Source: Sphaerisporangium corydalis
GTDB taxonomy: Bacteria; Actinomycetota; Actinomycetes; Streptosporangiales; Streptosporangiaceae
Direction of reading: 5' to 3'
Length of the DNA: 64,000 nucleotides
NCBI RefSeq assembly: GCF_025506355.1
Contig: NZ_JANZYP010000012.1
Span: forward strand, 92,816-156,815
Below the pieces are notes generated by a model. That model saw only the letters and a list, made by a program, of their open reading frames with translations, did no database searches and had not been told where the DNA came from. The position numbers and the translations under genes are program-made. Shown piece after piece: positions 15,203 to 24,628 of this stretch (positions are counted from its first letter, which is position 1; every line of letters begins with the position of its first letter).

Positions 15203-16015
15203 ATGCTCAAGGTCACAGGGCTGGTCAAGCGGTTCGGCGCGACCCTCGCGCTCGACGGGTTCTCGCTGGAGGCCCGCGCCGGGGAGATCGTCGGGCTGGT
15301 GGGGCACAACGGCGCGGGAAAGACGACCTTCGCCGAGGTCGCGTCCGGGCTGGTCAAGCCGGACGAGGGGCAGGTGACCGTCGGCGTGCCGAGGGCGGAG
15401 ACCGGGTTCGCCCCGCAGCGGCTCGCCCTGTACCCGAGCCTGACCGTGCGCGAGACGCTGCGCCTGTTCGGCGGGCTCGCGGGCCTGCGGCGGCGCGCCC
15501 TCGCCCGCGCGATCGACGAGATCGCGCAGTCGCTCATGCTCACGGGGTTCCTCGACAGGCACGTCGGGGTGCTGTCCGGCGGGCAGCAGCGGCGGGCCCA
15601 GGCCGCGACCGCGATGCTGCACCGCCCGGCGCTGCTGATGCTCGACGAGCCCACCGCCGGCGCCGATCCGGAGACCCGCAAGGCCCTGCTCGACGCGGTC
15701 GCCGCGCGGGCCGCCGAGGGGGCGGCGGTCGTGTACACCACGCACTACCTCCCCGAGCTGGCCGACCTCGGGGCGACCCTCGCCGTGGCCAGGGCGGGCA
15801 GGATCATCGCGCGCGGCACCGCCGCCGAGCTGCTCGGAGGGCTGCCGGGGGAGGTGCGGCTGAGCATGGACGACGAGGAGATCCGCGTCACCACCACCGA
15901 TCCGACCGCGACGCTGGCCGAGTTGCTCGCCGGTCTCGACCGGCCGGTGCGCGCGATCGACGTGCGGCGGCCGTCCCTCGACGACCTGTACCGGGCGGTG
16001 GCCCATGCGGCATGA
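15203..16015 (+). CDS. ABC transporter ATP-binding protein (drug-export type)
   Basis: A 270-residue ABC ATPase. Walker A is GHNGAGKTT (34-42), the signature is LSGGQQRR, Walker B LLMLDEPTAG and the H-loop TTHYLPE. The C-terminal extension of about 50 residues is typical of DrrA/CcmA-like exporter ATPases. The ATP-binding protein pairs with the ABC-2 permease, whose start lies inside its last codons (11-base overlap). Expression is presumably controlled by the divergent TetR through the 30-bp operator. The exported compound is unknown; antibiotic or lipid efflux is the usual role of this arrangement. Confidence 0.93.
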   Translation: MLKVTGLVKRFGATLALDGFSLEARAGEIVGLVGHNGAGKTTFAEVASGLVKPDEGQVTVGVPRAETGFAPQRLALYPSLTVRETLRLFGGLAGLRRRALARAIDEIAQSLMLTGFLDRHVGVLSGGQQRRAQAATAMLHRPALLMLDEPTAGADPETRKALLDAVAARAAEGAAVVYTTHYLPELADLGATLAVARAGRIIARGTAAELLGGLPGEVRLSMDDEEIRVTTTDPTATLAELLAGLDRPVRAIDVRRPSLDDLYRAVAHAA

Positions 16016-16760
16016 CCCGCTCCACCGCGTGGCCGTCCTCACCAGGCACAACACGATCCTTCGCCTGCGCGACCCCGGCCATCTGATCAGTTACCTGGTC
16101 ATGCCGATGGCGCTCATGCTGGTCCTCAAGCCCCTGTACGGCGGCTCGATGACCGAGGGCCCGACGCAGGCGGTCACCGGCATGCTGGTGATGTTCTCGG
16201 TCCTGTCCCTGTCGATCGTGGGGACGGCGACGCTGAGCGAGCGCACCTGGCACACCTGGGACCGGCTGCGCGCGACGCCGGCCAGGCCGATAGAGCTGCT
16301 GGCGGGCAAGGCCATCCCGGTCTTCGTGATCCTCGCCGTGCAGCAGGCGATCCTGCTCGCGTTCGGCTCGGCGGTGGTCGGCATGCCGGTGACCGGTCCG
16401 GTGCTCCTGCTCGCGATGGCGGTCGCCGTATGGGGGTTCGCGCTGCTCGCGATCGGCACGGCGGTGGCGGCGCTGGTCCGCAGCCAGGGCGAGCTGAGCG
16501 CGGTCTGCGACGTCGGGGCCATGGCCGTCAGCACGCTCGGCGGCGCGTTCGTGCCGGTCGCGATGATGCCGCCCTGGGCGCAGGCGATCGCGCCCGCTTC
16601 GCCGGGATACTGGGCGGTCTCCATGCTCCAGGCCGCCGTCCGGGGCGACGTGGCGGCGACGCTCCGGCCGGCGGGGATCCTCGCCGCGCTGGGCGTGGTC
16701 GCCGGCACGGCCGCGTGCGTCGCGCTGAGCCGGGGCTGGGGACGCAGCAGACTGCTCTGA
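16005..16760 (+). CDS. ABC-2 type permease
   Basis: A 251-residue integral membrane protein with about six hydrophobic segments, starting LISYLVMPMALMLVLKPLYGG. It contains the conserved ABC-2 region with ERTWHTWDRLRATPARP (DrrB-like permease loop). A later helix pair is followed by APASPGYWAVSMLQAAVRG, which corresponds to the typical P-x-x-(W/Y) C-terminal motif. It forms a homodimeric exporter with the upstream ATPase, with which it overlaps. A hairpin 28 bases downstream probably ends the transcript. Confidence 0.9.
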   Translation: MRHDPLHRVAVLTRHNTILRLRDPGHLISYLVMPMALMLVLKPLYGGSMTEGPTQAVTGMLVMFSVLSLSIVGTATLSERTWHTWDRLRATPARPIELLAGKAIPVFVILAVQQAILLAFGSAVVGMPVTGPVLLLAMAVAVWGFALLAIGTAVAALVRSQGELSAVCDVGAMAVSTLGGAFVPVAMMPPWAQAIAPASPGYWAVSMLQAAVRGDVAATLRPAGILAALGVVAGTAACVALSRGWGRSRLL

Positions 16761-16788
16761 GGGCCGTCACGAGCCAGGGATCGCGTAT

Positions 16789-16812
16789 ATCCTGCCCGAT
16801 TTCGGGCAGGAT
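16789..16812 (+). terminator. Hairpin after the ABC operon
   Basis: ATCCTGCCCGA pairs with TCGGGCAGGAT (11 bp, tight TT loop), followed by TTCTTGG. It is most simply the terminator of the exporter operon. Its right arm also holds an AGGA that could serve a GTG start at 16820, so a role in translation control of the next gene is possible. Confidence 0.6.
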
Positions 16813-16852
16813 TCTTGGCGTGCCATCGTTTTCCTGCGTAAAGTCCTCGCCT

Positions 16853-17128
16853 GTGTCCACGGCACGGCATTCCTACGATGATCTGATCGCGCACCTTACC
16901 CGGACGACGCCGCTCGGGCCAGGAGAGGCGGCCCGCGTGGTGGCGGAGGTGGTGGCGTACTTCTCCGAGTCCGTCGAGGAGTTCGTCCGGCGCCGCCACG
17001 GCGAGCTCAGGGCCAGGGGCCTCACCAACGACCAGATCTTCCCCGGCATCGCCGGTGAGCTGACCGCCCGCCGTGTCGCGGCACCCGAGCTGTCCCTGCG
17101 CCAACTGCGCCGCATCGTGTACGGCTAG
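16853..17128 (+). CDS. Small conserved-looking protein upstream of glmS
   Basis: A 91-residue, mainly helical, charged protein of unknown function (segments TPLGPGEAARVVAEVVAYFS, EEFVRRRHGELRARGL, LSLRQLRRIVYG). I do not recognise a domain. GTG at 16853 is used because the recognisable coding part starts there; GTG at 16820 is an alternative that would add 11 residues and place its ribosome-binding site in the upstream hairpin. It ends 16 bases before glmS and may be cotranscribed with it. GC3 bias of the frame supports coding. Confidence 0.6.
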   Translation: MSTARHSYDDLIAHLTRTTPLGPGEAARVVAEVVAYFSESVEEFVRRRHGELRARGLTNDQIFPGIAGELTARRVAAPELSLRQLRRIVYG

Positions 17129-17144
17129 CGCCAAGGAGATCGAA

Positions 17145-18965
17145 ATGTGCGGAATTGTCGCCTATATCGGACCGAAGGATGCGGCGCCGATCCTCCTGGA
17201 GGGTCTGCAGCGCCTCGAATACCGGGGCTATGACTCGGCCGGTCTGGTCGTCAGCAACAAGGGGCTCAAGGTACGCAAGGTCAAGGGCCGGGTCGCCGAC
17301 CTCGCGGCGGTCGTACCGGGCAGGTTCAAGGGCGGCCTCGGCATCGGGCACACCCGCTGGGCCACCCACGGCGTGCCCAACGACGTCAACGCCCACCCCC
17401 ACCTCGACGGCAAGGACCGCATCGCCGTCGTCCACAACGGGATCATCGAGAACGCCGACGAGCTGCGCGCCAAGCTAGTCGCCGACGGCGCCGTCTTCCT
17501 GTCCGAGACCGACACCGAGGTGCTCGCCCACCTCATCGGCCGTACCGTCCAGGACACCGACTCCCTGGAGGAGGCGGTCAGGAAGGCGCTCAAGAGCGTC
17601 GTCGGCACGTACGGCATCGCGGTGATCGACGCCGAGCGCACCGGCGAGATCGTGGTCGCCCGCAACGGCAGCCCGATCGTCATCGGCATCGGCGAGAAGG
17701 AGATGTTCTGCGCCTCCGACGTGGCGGCCCTGGTCCGCTACACGCGGCAGGTCGTCCACCTGGAGGACGGCGAGCTGGCCGTGCTCAAGGCCGACGGGTT
17801 CCACACCTTCACCATGGACGCCCGCGCCACCTCCAAGGAGCCGCTGACCGTCGACTGGGACGCCGGCCACTACGACACCGGCGGCTACGAGCACTACCTG
17901 CTCAAGGAGATCTCCGACCAGCCCGAGTCGGTGGCCCGCACGCTGCGCGGCCGGCTCGACGCCCGGTTCAACATCGCCCACCTCGGCGGCCTCAACCTCG
18001 ACCCCCGCGAGACCCGCGCCTTCCGCCGCGTCAAGATCATCGGCTGTGGCTCGGCCTACTACGCCGGCCAGATCGGCGCCCAGCTCATCGAGGAGCTGGC
18101 CCGCATCCCCGCCGACGCCGAACCGGCCTCCGAGTTCCGCTACCGCAGCCCCGTCGTCGAGCACGACACCCTGTACGTCGCGGTGAGCCAGTCGGGGGAG
18201 ACCTACGACACCCTCGCCGCCGTGCAGGAGCTCAAGCGCAAGGGCGGGCGGGTGCTCGGCGTCGTCAACGCCGTCGGCAGCGCCATCGCCCGCGAGGTCG
18301 ACGGCGGCGTCTACCTGCACGCCGGGCCCGAGGTGTCGGTCGCCTCCACCAAGGCGTTCACCTCGACGGCCGTGGCGTTCGCTCTGATCGCCCTGCACTT
18401 CGGCCGCGTCCACGACCTGTCGCCCGCCGACGGGCGGCGCATCGTCGAGGGCCTGCGCAGGCTGCCCGACCAGATCGAGGAGATCGTCAAGCAGAGCGAC
18501 GCCATCGAGGCGCTCGCCCAGAAGTACGCCACCAACCCCAGCATGATGTTCGTCGGCCGCGTGCGCGGCTACCCGGTCGCCCGCGAAGGCGCCCAGAAGC
18601 TCAAGGAGATCTCCTACGTGCACGCCGAGGCGTACCCGGCGAGCGAGCTGAAGCACGGCCCGCTGGCGCTGATCGGCCCCGACATGCCGACCGTCGCCAT
18701 CGTGCCCGACGACGAACTGCTCGACAAGAACCTCACCACGCTCGGCGAGATCCGCGCCCGGGGCGGCAAGGTGCTCATGGTCGGCCACCGCGTGCCCGAC
18801 AGCAAGCTCGCCGAGGACGTGATCGTGGTGCCGAAGAACGAGGTCGAGCTGGACCCCATCCTGCTCGGCATCCCCCTCCAGCTCCTCGCCTACCACGCCG
18901 CCGTCGCCCTCGAACGCGACGTCGACAAGCCCCGCAACCTCGCCAAGAGCGTCACCGTCGAGTGA
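17145..18965 (+). CDS. glmS: Glutamine--fructose-6-phosphate aminotransferase (isomerising)
   Basis: Makes glucosamine-6-phosphate from fructose-6-phosphate and glutamine, the first step to UDP-GlcNAc and peptidoglycan. The 606 residues match the family length. The N-terminal Ntn glutaminase domain has catalytic Cys2 (MCGIVAYIG), GHTRWATHG and HNGIIEN. Two SIS domains follow, with GCGSAYYAG, SQSGETYDT and the fructose-6-phosphate/Lys region ASELKHGPLALI. It ends with the conserved DKPRNLAKSVTVE tail. The ribosome-binding site is AAGGAG 6 bases before ATG. No glmS ribozyme is seen upstream; the leader is only 16 bases. Confidence 0.98.
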   Translation: MCGIVAYIGPKDAAPILLEGLQRLEYRGYDSAGLVVSNKGLKVRKVKGRVADLAAVVPGRFKGGLGIGHTRWATHGVPNDVNAHPHLDGKDRIAVVHNGIIENADELRAKLVADGAVFLSETDTEVLAHLIGRTVQDTDSLEEAVRKALKSVVGTYGIAVIDAERTGEIVVARNGSPIVIGIGEKEMFCASDVAALVRYTRQVVHLEDGELAVLKADGFHTFTMDARATSKEPLTVDWDAGHYDTGGYEHYLLKEISDQPESVARTLRGRLDARFNIAHLGGLNLDPRETRAFRRVKIIGCGSAYYAGQIGAQLIEELARIPADAEPASEFRYRSPVVEHDTLYVAVSQSGETYDTLAAVQELKRKGGRVLGVVNAVGSAIAREVDGGVYLHAGPEVSVASTKAFTSTAVAFALIALHFGRVHDLSPADGRRIVEGLRRLPDQIEEIVKQSDAIEALAQKYATNPSMMFVGRVRGYPVAREGAQKLKEISYVHAEAYPASELKHGPLALIGPDMPTVAIVPDDELLDKNLTTLGEIRARGGKVLMVGHRVPDSKLAEDVIVVPKNEVELDPILLGIPLQLLAYHAAVALERDVDKPRNLAKSVTVE

Positions 18966-19013
18966 CCCCGCCCCCGGGGCCGACCAGGTGCGAGGGCGAC
19001 ATAAGGTCGTCGC

Positions 19014-20168
19014 GTGAGCAACCTGGAACGGGAACCCCGGGAGACGGTGTGCGGCGGCCGGGCCGCCGCCGGCGAGGGTCCGGTACGCGAGCTGCTGCCC
19101 GGCCGCGACGTGGTCCTCGGGGGACCGAGGGGCATGAAGGTCACCAGGACCCTGCCGAACCGCGACCGCCGGATGGTCGGGGCCTGGTGCTTCCTCGACC
19201 ACTACGGCCCGGAGACGGCGGTCATGCGGGTGCCGCCGCACCCGCACAGCGGGCTGCAGACCGTGAGCTGGCTGCTCGAAGGCGAGATCCTCCACCGGGA
19301 CAGCATCGGCAGCGAGCAGCTCGTCGACCCGGGCCGGCTGAACCTGATGACCGCGGGCCGCGCGATCTCCCACTCCGAGGAGTCGGTGCGCGAGGGCGTG
19401 CTGCACGGGGTGCAGCTGTGGGTGGCCCTCCCGGAGGGCGCCCGGCACATCGAGCCCGCCTTCGAACACCACCCCGTCCTGCCCGTGCTGACCGGCCTCG
19501 GCGTGCGGGTGACCGTCATCGTGGGCGAACTGGCCGGCGTCACCTCGCCGGCCAGGATCCACACCCCGCTGGTCGGCGCCGAACTGACCTTCGACGACCA
19601 GTCCCACCTCACCCTCCCCCTCGACCCCGCCTTCGAATACGCCCTCCTCACCCTCACCGGCGCCATCGACGTCACCGACCCCGAAACCGACCCCGCCGCC
19701 AAGCCGGGTCCAGCCCCCGCGACCGCCCCCGCCACCGCGACCGCCCCCGCCACCGCGACCGGCTCCGCCATTGCGACCGGCCCCAGCGGGGAGATCGGCC
19801 CCGCCGCCGAGATCGGCCCTGGTGCCGAGCCGGACGACACGAAGGCCGCCGCCGAGCCCGGGGAGGCCGAGTCCGGTGAAGATCCTCTTGAGCCCGGTCC
19901 GCTGCTCTACCTGGGCTCCGGGCGGTCCGAACTGACCTTCCGCGCCCGGCGTCCCAGCCGGGTGCTGCTCCTCGGCGGCGAGCCGTTCGAGGAGGAGATC
20001 GTCATGTGGTGGAACTTCGTCGGCCGCAGTCACCAGGAAATCACCGAGTTCCGCGATGAATGGTCCAAGGGCACCGACTTCGGCACCGTAACCGCCTACG
20101 ACGGCCCACCCCTCCCGGCCCCCACCCTCCCCGCCACCCCCCTCAAACCCCGAGGCCGCCACCGCTGA
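19014..20168 (+). CDS. Pirin-family protein with inserted low-complexity region
   Basis: A 384-residue bicupin pirin, longer than the usual 290-320. The N-terminal cupin carries the metal motif HPHSGLQTVSWLLEGE and, further on, AGRAISHSEES, giving the expected His/His/His/Glu iron site. The C-terminal cupin is split: strands up to LTGAIDVTD near residue 220, then about 75 residues of Pro/Ala/Thr/Glu/Gly repeats, then LLYLGSGRSELTF and LLGGEPFEEEIVMWWNF. Bacterial pirins act as redox-dependent regulators or quercetinases; the role here is unknown. The insert contains perfect 18-bp DNA repeats. GTG start. It stands 48 bases after glmS. Confidence 0.9.
   Translation: MSNLEREPRETVCGGRAAAGEGPVRELLPGRDVVLGGPRGMKVTRTLPNRDRRMVGAWCFLDHYGPETAVMRVPPHPHSGLQTVSWLLEGEILHRDSIGSEQLVDPGRLNLMTAGRAISHSEESVREGVLHGVQLWVALPEGARHIEPAFEHHPVLPVLTGLGVRVTVIVGELAGVTSPARIHTPLVGAELTFDDQSHLTLPLDPAFEYALLTLTGAIDVTDPETDPAAKPGPAPATAPATATAPATATGSAIATGPSGEIGPAAEIGPGAEPDDTKAAAEPGEAESGEDPLEPGPLLYLGSGRSELTFRARRPSRVLLLGGEPFEEEIVMWWNFVGRSHQEITEFRDEWSKGTDFGTVTAYDGPPLPAPTLPATPLKPRGRHR
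19721..19774 (+). repeat. 18-bp minisatellite inside the pirin gene
   Basis: GACCGCCCCCGCCACCGC occurs twice in perfect tandem (19721-19738, 19739-19756) with a degenerate third copy (19757-19774). Unit length is a multiple of three, so frame is kept (Thr-Ala-Pro-Ala-Thr-Ala). Confidence 0.85.
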
Positions 20169-20255
20169 CCAGCACGGGCAAGTGAACTATGGGCGTTTTC
20201 TTTGCACCCGCGCCTCGCGAGGCCTGACCGGGGGAGTGGGCGATTTTGTGATGGG

Positions 20256-21248
<993 letters not shown>

Positions 21249-21450
21249 GACGCTCGCTCCTTTCCCACCTGAGGACCCCCCGCGCCTCGTTCGCGCCGGT
21301 GAACGGCCTCCTCACGTGCCATTCCTGTATAGACGAGACCACCGACAAAACCACAACCCCACCGACCGGCCGAAGACGCACGGCGCCGATGGGAAGGGGA
21401 CCGGCCTGGGCGGCCGGTCCCTGGCGGCTCCCTCGGGAAGGTGGTGGGGG

Positions 21451-22239
21451 TCAGCGGGGGACGCCCCAGTTGGCGACCGAGGAGATGCGGTCGTTCCACC
21501 CGATGGACCCGAGGTCGCCCCAGGCGTGCCCGTCCGCCGGGTTCCCCGTGTACGCCGGGGAGAAGAACGAGCTGCCTCCCCAGTTGATGTGCTCGTAGTA
21601 CGTCACGTTGCAGTCGGTGGCGGAGATGGAGCTGATGGTGTCGTTCCAGTCGCTTCTCGACCAGATGGGGCCGTGGTAGACGCGGGTGAGGTCGTTGTAG
21701 CCGAACCCGGCGCTCAGCCAGAACCAGTCGCCGTCGAAGTTGTGGTGCTGGAACATCTGCACCTGGCCCTTGGTGAACGGGGCGGACGCGCTCGCCGCCG
21801 AGGTCGCTCGCTCCTGCTCGCGCAGCAGCGACGACACCCACAGGGCGGTGCGCAGCGGCTGGTCGTCGGTGAAGGCGAGCAGGCGCGGCTCACCGCCGGC
21901 GCCCCGGCTCGCCACGAAGTGCAGGGGCTGCCCGTCGAAGCGCCGCAGGTCCTCGGGGGCGTGCTCGACGCCGTCCACGACCACGGCCATGGACGGCGGG
22001 CGGTGGACGGAGCCCTCGGACGCGGACGCGGCGCCCGGCCAGGCGGGCTCGGCGGGCACGGGGGCGGCCGACCGGGGCGCGCTGAGCGTGTGCCGGATCA
22101 GCGACTCCAGCGTGGTGATGCCCTGCTCGCGCAGGACGTCGAGCACCTCCTGCTCGTGGAGCTCGCCGACGTGCTCGGAGAACGCCAGGAAACGCTCGAC
22201 GTTGCGACGGGTCTCCGTGGTGAACTGCTGGGTCGTCAC
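21451..22239 (-). CDS. Beta/gamma-crystallin (peptidase inhibitor I36-like) domain protein
   Basis: A 262-residue protein. The C-terminal 100 residues form a beta/gamma-crystallin domain with two Ca-binding N/D-N/D-x-x-S/T-S motifs, NDTISS and NDRISS, plus YYEHINWGGSSFF, as in the I36 protease-inhibitor family. The N-terminal part (about 1-60, RRNVERFLAFSEHVGELHEQ) is helical and unrecognised. The middle (about 90-155) resembles a small alpha/beta segment. Unlike typical I36 proteins it has no signal peptide from the chosen GTG, which has AAGGAG 8 bases upstream. Function unknown; Ca-stabilised structural or inhibitory role is possible. Confidence 0.75.
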   Translation of the reverse strand: MTTQQFTTETRRNVERFLAFSEHVGELHEQEVLDVLREQGITTLESLIRHTLSAPRSAAPVPAEPAWPGAASASEGSVHRPPSMAVVVDGVEHAPEDLRRFDGQPLHFVASRGAGGEPRLLAFTDDQPLRTALWVSSLLREQERATSAASASAPFTKGQVQMFQHHNFDGDWFWLSAGFGYNDLTRVYHGPIWSRSDWNDTISSISATDCNVTYYEHINWGGSSFFSPAYTGNPADGHAWGDLGSIGWNDRISSVANWGVPR

Positions 22240-22331
22240 GGTCCATCTCCTTCGTCTGTGCCAGGACCCCGGCGGCCGGGATCCGCCTCGGAGCGGGCGG
22301 GGCATGTCGTCCCGCCTGGGGGAACAGCGGG

Positions 22332-22347
22332 ACGTTATCATAAACGT
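22332..22347. promoter_or_regulatory. Inverted repeat in the divergent crystallin/kinase region
   Basis: ACGTT-ATCATA-AACGT within an AT-rich patch (22330-22380) between two divergent genes. It is the probable promoter area and a possible regulator site. Confidence 0.35.
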
Positions 22348-22439
22348 AATCGTCTGACTACTTTGAGTAACGAAGATGGTACGGGAGTATGGGCCCGGCA
22401 ATGCGAGTGTTTCGAAGTGGCAAAGTGGGACGCGAGAGG

Positions 22440-23771
22440 ATGGCCGATGTGAGCGTGCGTGCCGTGGTCGCCCCGCTGGTGAGCGGTGCCACCTACCGGC
22501 GCGGGGTCCACCTGCTGCTCGGCGGCGTGCTGCTGCTGCCGTACGTCCTGGCGGGGGCGGCCTTCGCGCGGGCGCTGGCCGGGGAGCGGACGCCGCGCGG
22601 CCTGGTCCTGCCGGTCATGGCGCTGACCGTCCTGATCGCGGCCGTGCCCCCCTTCCTGCGGGGCACGCGCGCGCTGGAGATCGTCGCCGCGCGGTCGCTG
22701 CTCGGCGTCCCCCTGCCTGATCCGCCCGCCTCAGCGGGTTCCTGGCGGGAGGAGCGGGAGACGCGGCTGCGCGCGGCGCTGTGGTTCACCGTCCATCTCG
22801 CGATCGGCGGCGTTGTGGTCACGCTGGTGCTCGTCCCGCTGGCGCTGGGCGTGGTCCTCCTCGTCCAGCGGTTCGGCATCGCGGGGGAGGTGGTCGCCGG
22901 CGTCCGCGTCGGGCCGCTGGACGAGCACGACCCCGGGTGGCTGTCTCTGGCGGGCGCCGTGCTGCTCGTCGGCGTCCTGTACGCCGTGGCGGGCCTCGGG
23001 GCGCTGGCGGCGGTCATGGCGCCCGTCCTGCTCGGCCCCTCGCCGGCCGAGCGGATCGCGGCCCTCGAGGCGCGGGCGGCGCGGATGGCCGAGCGCGACC
23101 GGCTGGCCCGCGAGCTGCACGACTCCATCGGGCACGCGCTGACGGTCACCACTTTGCAGGCCGCGGCGGCGCTGCACCTGCTCGACACCGACCTCGGGTT
23201 CGCCCGCCGCGCCCTGGTCGCGATCGAGGACGCGGGCCGGGCCGCCACCGAGGACCTCGACCGCGTGCTCGGCATGCTCCGCGACGGCGGCCCAGCCGAC
23301 CGCGTGATGTACCAGATGCCGGACGATGGGGCGCCGGCCCCTGGATCGGCCGGCGGCCCGCCGCAGCGGCCGCCCGACGACGGGCCGCGCCACCGGCTGG
23401 CCGACCTGGACCGTCTGGTGGCGCACTCGCGCGGCACCGGGGTCGAGGTCCGCACCCAGGTCGAGGGCTCGGTCGCCTCCCTGCCCCCCTCGGTGTCCGC
23501 GGAGGGGTACCGCATCATCCAGGAGAGCCTGACGAACGTGCTCCGGCACGCGGGCCCGGTGCCGGTGGCGCTGCGCGTCGCCGTCGACGGCCGTACGCTC
23601 GCGATCGAGGTGGCCAACCCGGTCACCGGGGACGCGCCCCGGCGCGAGGGCGGGCGCGGGCTGGACGGCATGCGCGAACGCGTCGCCCTGCTCGGCGGAG
23701 CCATGACCGCCGGCCCGGACGACGGCCAGTGGCGCGTCTCGGTCCGGCTTCCGGCGGGAGACGCGTTGTGA
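22440..23771 (+). CDS. Sensor histidine kinase (HisKA_3/NarL-type)
   Basis: A 443-residue two-component kinase. Four hydrophobic segments lie in the N-terminal half (about 20-60 and 110-200). The HisKA_3 dimerisation box is RDRLARELHDSIGHALT with phospho-acceptor His227. A HATPase_c domain follows (IIQESLTNVLRHAG as N box, GGRGLDGMRERVALLGG as G box). It phosphorylates the NarL/FixJ-type regulator encoded 127 bases downstream. ATG 22440 was chosen for the membrane-proximal N-terminus; ATGs at 22389 and 22401 are in frame but lack a well-spaced ribosome-binding site. Stimulus unknown. The 3' end carries an 18-bp tandem duplication that includes the stop codon. Confidence 0.92.
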   Translation: MADVSVRAVVAPLVSGATYRRGVHLLLGGVLLLPYVLAGAAFARALAGERTPRGLVLPVMALTVLIAAVPPFLRGTRALEIVAARSLLGVPLPDPPASAGSWREERETRLRAALWFTVHLAIGGVVVTLVLVPLALGVVLLVQRFGIAGEVVAGVRVGPLDEHDPGWLSLAGAVLLVGVLYAVAGLGALAAVMAPVLLGPSPAERIAALEARAARMAERDRLARELHDSIGHALTVTTLQAAAALHLLDTDLGFARRALVAIEDAGRAATEDLDRVLGMLRDGGPADRVMYQMPDDGAPAPGSAGGPPQRPPDDGPRHRLADLDRLVAHSRGTGVEVRTQVEGSVASLPPSVSAEGYRIIQESLTNVLRHAGPVPVALRVAVDGRTLAIEVANPVTGDAPRREGGRGLDGMRERVALLGGAMTAGPDDGQWRVSVRLPAGDAL

Positions 23772-23789
23772 GCGGGAGACCCGTTGTGA
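23754..23789 (+). repeat. 18-bp tandem repeat spanning the kinase stop codon
   Basis: GCGGGAGACGCGTTGTGA (23754-23771) is followed at once by GCGGGAGACCCGTTGTGA (23772-23789), duplicating the TGA in frame. A third diverged unit and later GTCGTGAGT motifs follow up to 23880. Confidence 0.8.
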
Positions 23790-23898
23790 GCGGGGGATCC
23801 GGTGTCGAGCGGGGCTTTCGTCGTGAGTGCAGGGATCTGGCGCTCGGCGGGGGTTTCGTCGTGAGTGGGAGGATCAGGGTGTCGGGCGGGGGTTCGGG

Positions 23899-24570
23899 AT
23901 GAGCGCGGACATCCGGGTGGGGATCGTCGATGACGAGGAGCTGGTCCGGGTGGGGTTGCGGGTCATCCTCGACGCCCAGCCCGGCCTCACTGTGGTGGGT
24001 GAGGCGGCCGACGGCGCCGAGGTCATGGACATGGTGGCCCGCACCCGTCCCGACGTCCTGCTCATGGACGTGCGGATGCCCGCGATCGACGGCATCGAGG
24101 CCACGCGGCGGCTGCTCGCCGCGTCGGCCCGGCCGCCCAGGGTGCTGGTCGTCACCACCTTCGAGAACGACGACCACGTGTACGAGGCGCTCCGCGCGGG
24201 CGCCAGCGGGTTCCTGCTGAAGCGCACCCGGCCGCCGGAGGTCGTGGAGGCGGTACGGGTGGTCGCGCGCGGCGAGTCCCTGGTCTTCCCCGCCGCGATC
24301 CGCCGGCTGGCCGGCGCGTACGGCGGCGCGGGAGCGGGCGGGCCCGCCGGCGACCGGCTCCGGCGGGCCCGGCTGACCGAACGGGAGGAGGAGGTGCTGC
24401 GCCTCATGGCCACCGGCCTGTCCAACGCCGAGATCGCCGCCCGGCTGACAGTGGGGGCCGAGACGGTCAAGACGCACGTCGGCAACGTGCTCACCAAGCT
24501 CGCCGCCCGCGACCGCACCCAGGCCGTGATCGTCGCCTACGAGTCCGGCTTCGTCAGCCCGGTCGGATGA
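23899..24570 (+). CDS. NarL/FixJ-family response regulator
   Basis: A 223-residue regulator. The receiver domain (1-120) has phospho-acceptor Asp57 in LLMDVRMP, the acidic pair Asp11/Asp12, and the Lys of GFLLKRT. The C-terminal LuxR-type HTH (about 155-218) has LTEREEEVLRLMATGLSNAE and AETVKTHVGNVLTKL. Partner of the upstream kinase. The gap between the two genes is filled with degenerate repeats rather than a clear promoter, so cotranscription is likely. The target genes are not evident; the flanking genes are unrelated. Confidence 0.94.
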   Translation: MSADIRVGIVDDEELVRVGLRVILDAQPGLTVVGEAADGAEVMDMVARTRPDVLLMDVRMPAIDGIEATRRLLAASARPPRVLVVTTFENDDHVYEALRAGASGFLLKRTRPPEVVEAVRVVARGESLVFPAAIRRLAGAYGGAGAGGPAGDRLRRARLTEREEEVLRLMATGLSNAEIAARLTVGAETVKTHVGNVLTKLAARDRTQAVIVAYESGFVSPVG

Positions 24571-24628
24571 CCGAACCCTCGCCCCCGTCAGGAGCACGGG
24601 TCCGGTCCGCCGGCTCTGGGGTGGTTTG

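Noticed and set aside
17129..17144. glmS ribozyme upstream of glmS
   Set aside because: Only 16 bases separate the upstream gene and glmS, and no ribozyme core is seen.
17475..20162. Very long open frame antisense to glmS and pirin
   Set aside because: It mirrors two certain genes, has Gly/Asp/Val-rich shadow composition and no domain. High GC produces such frames on the opposite strand.
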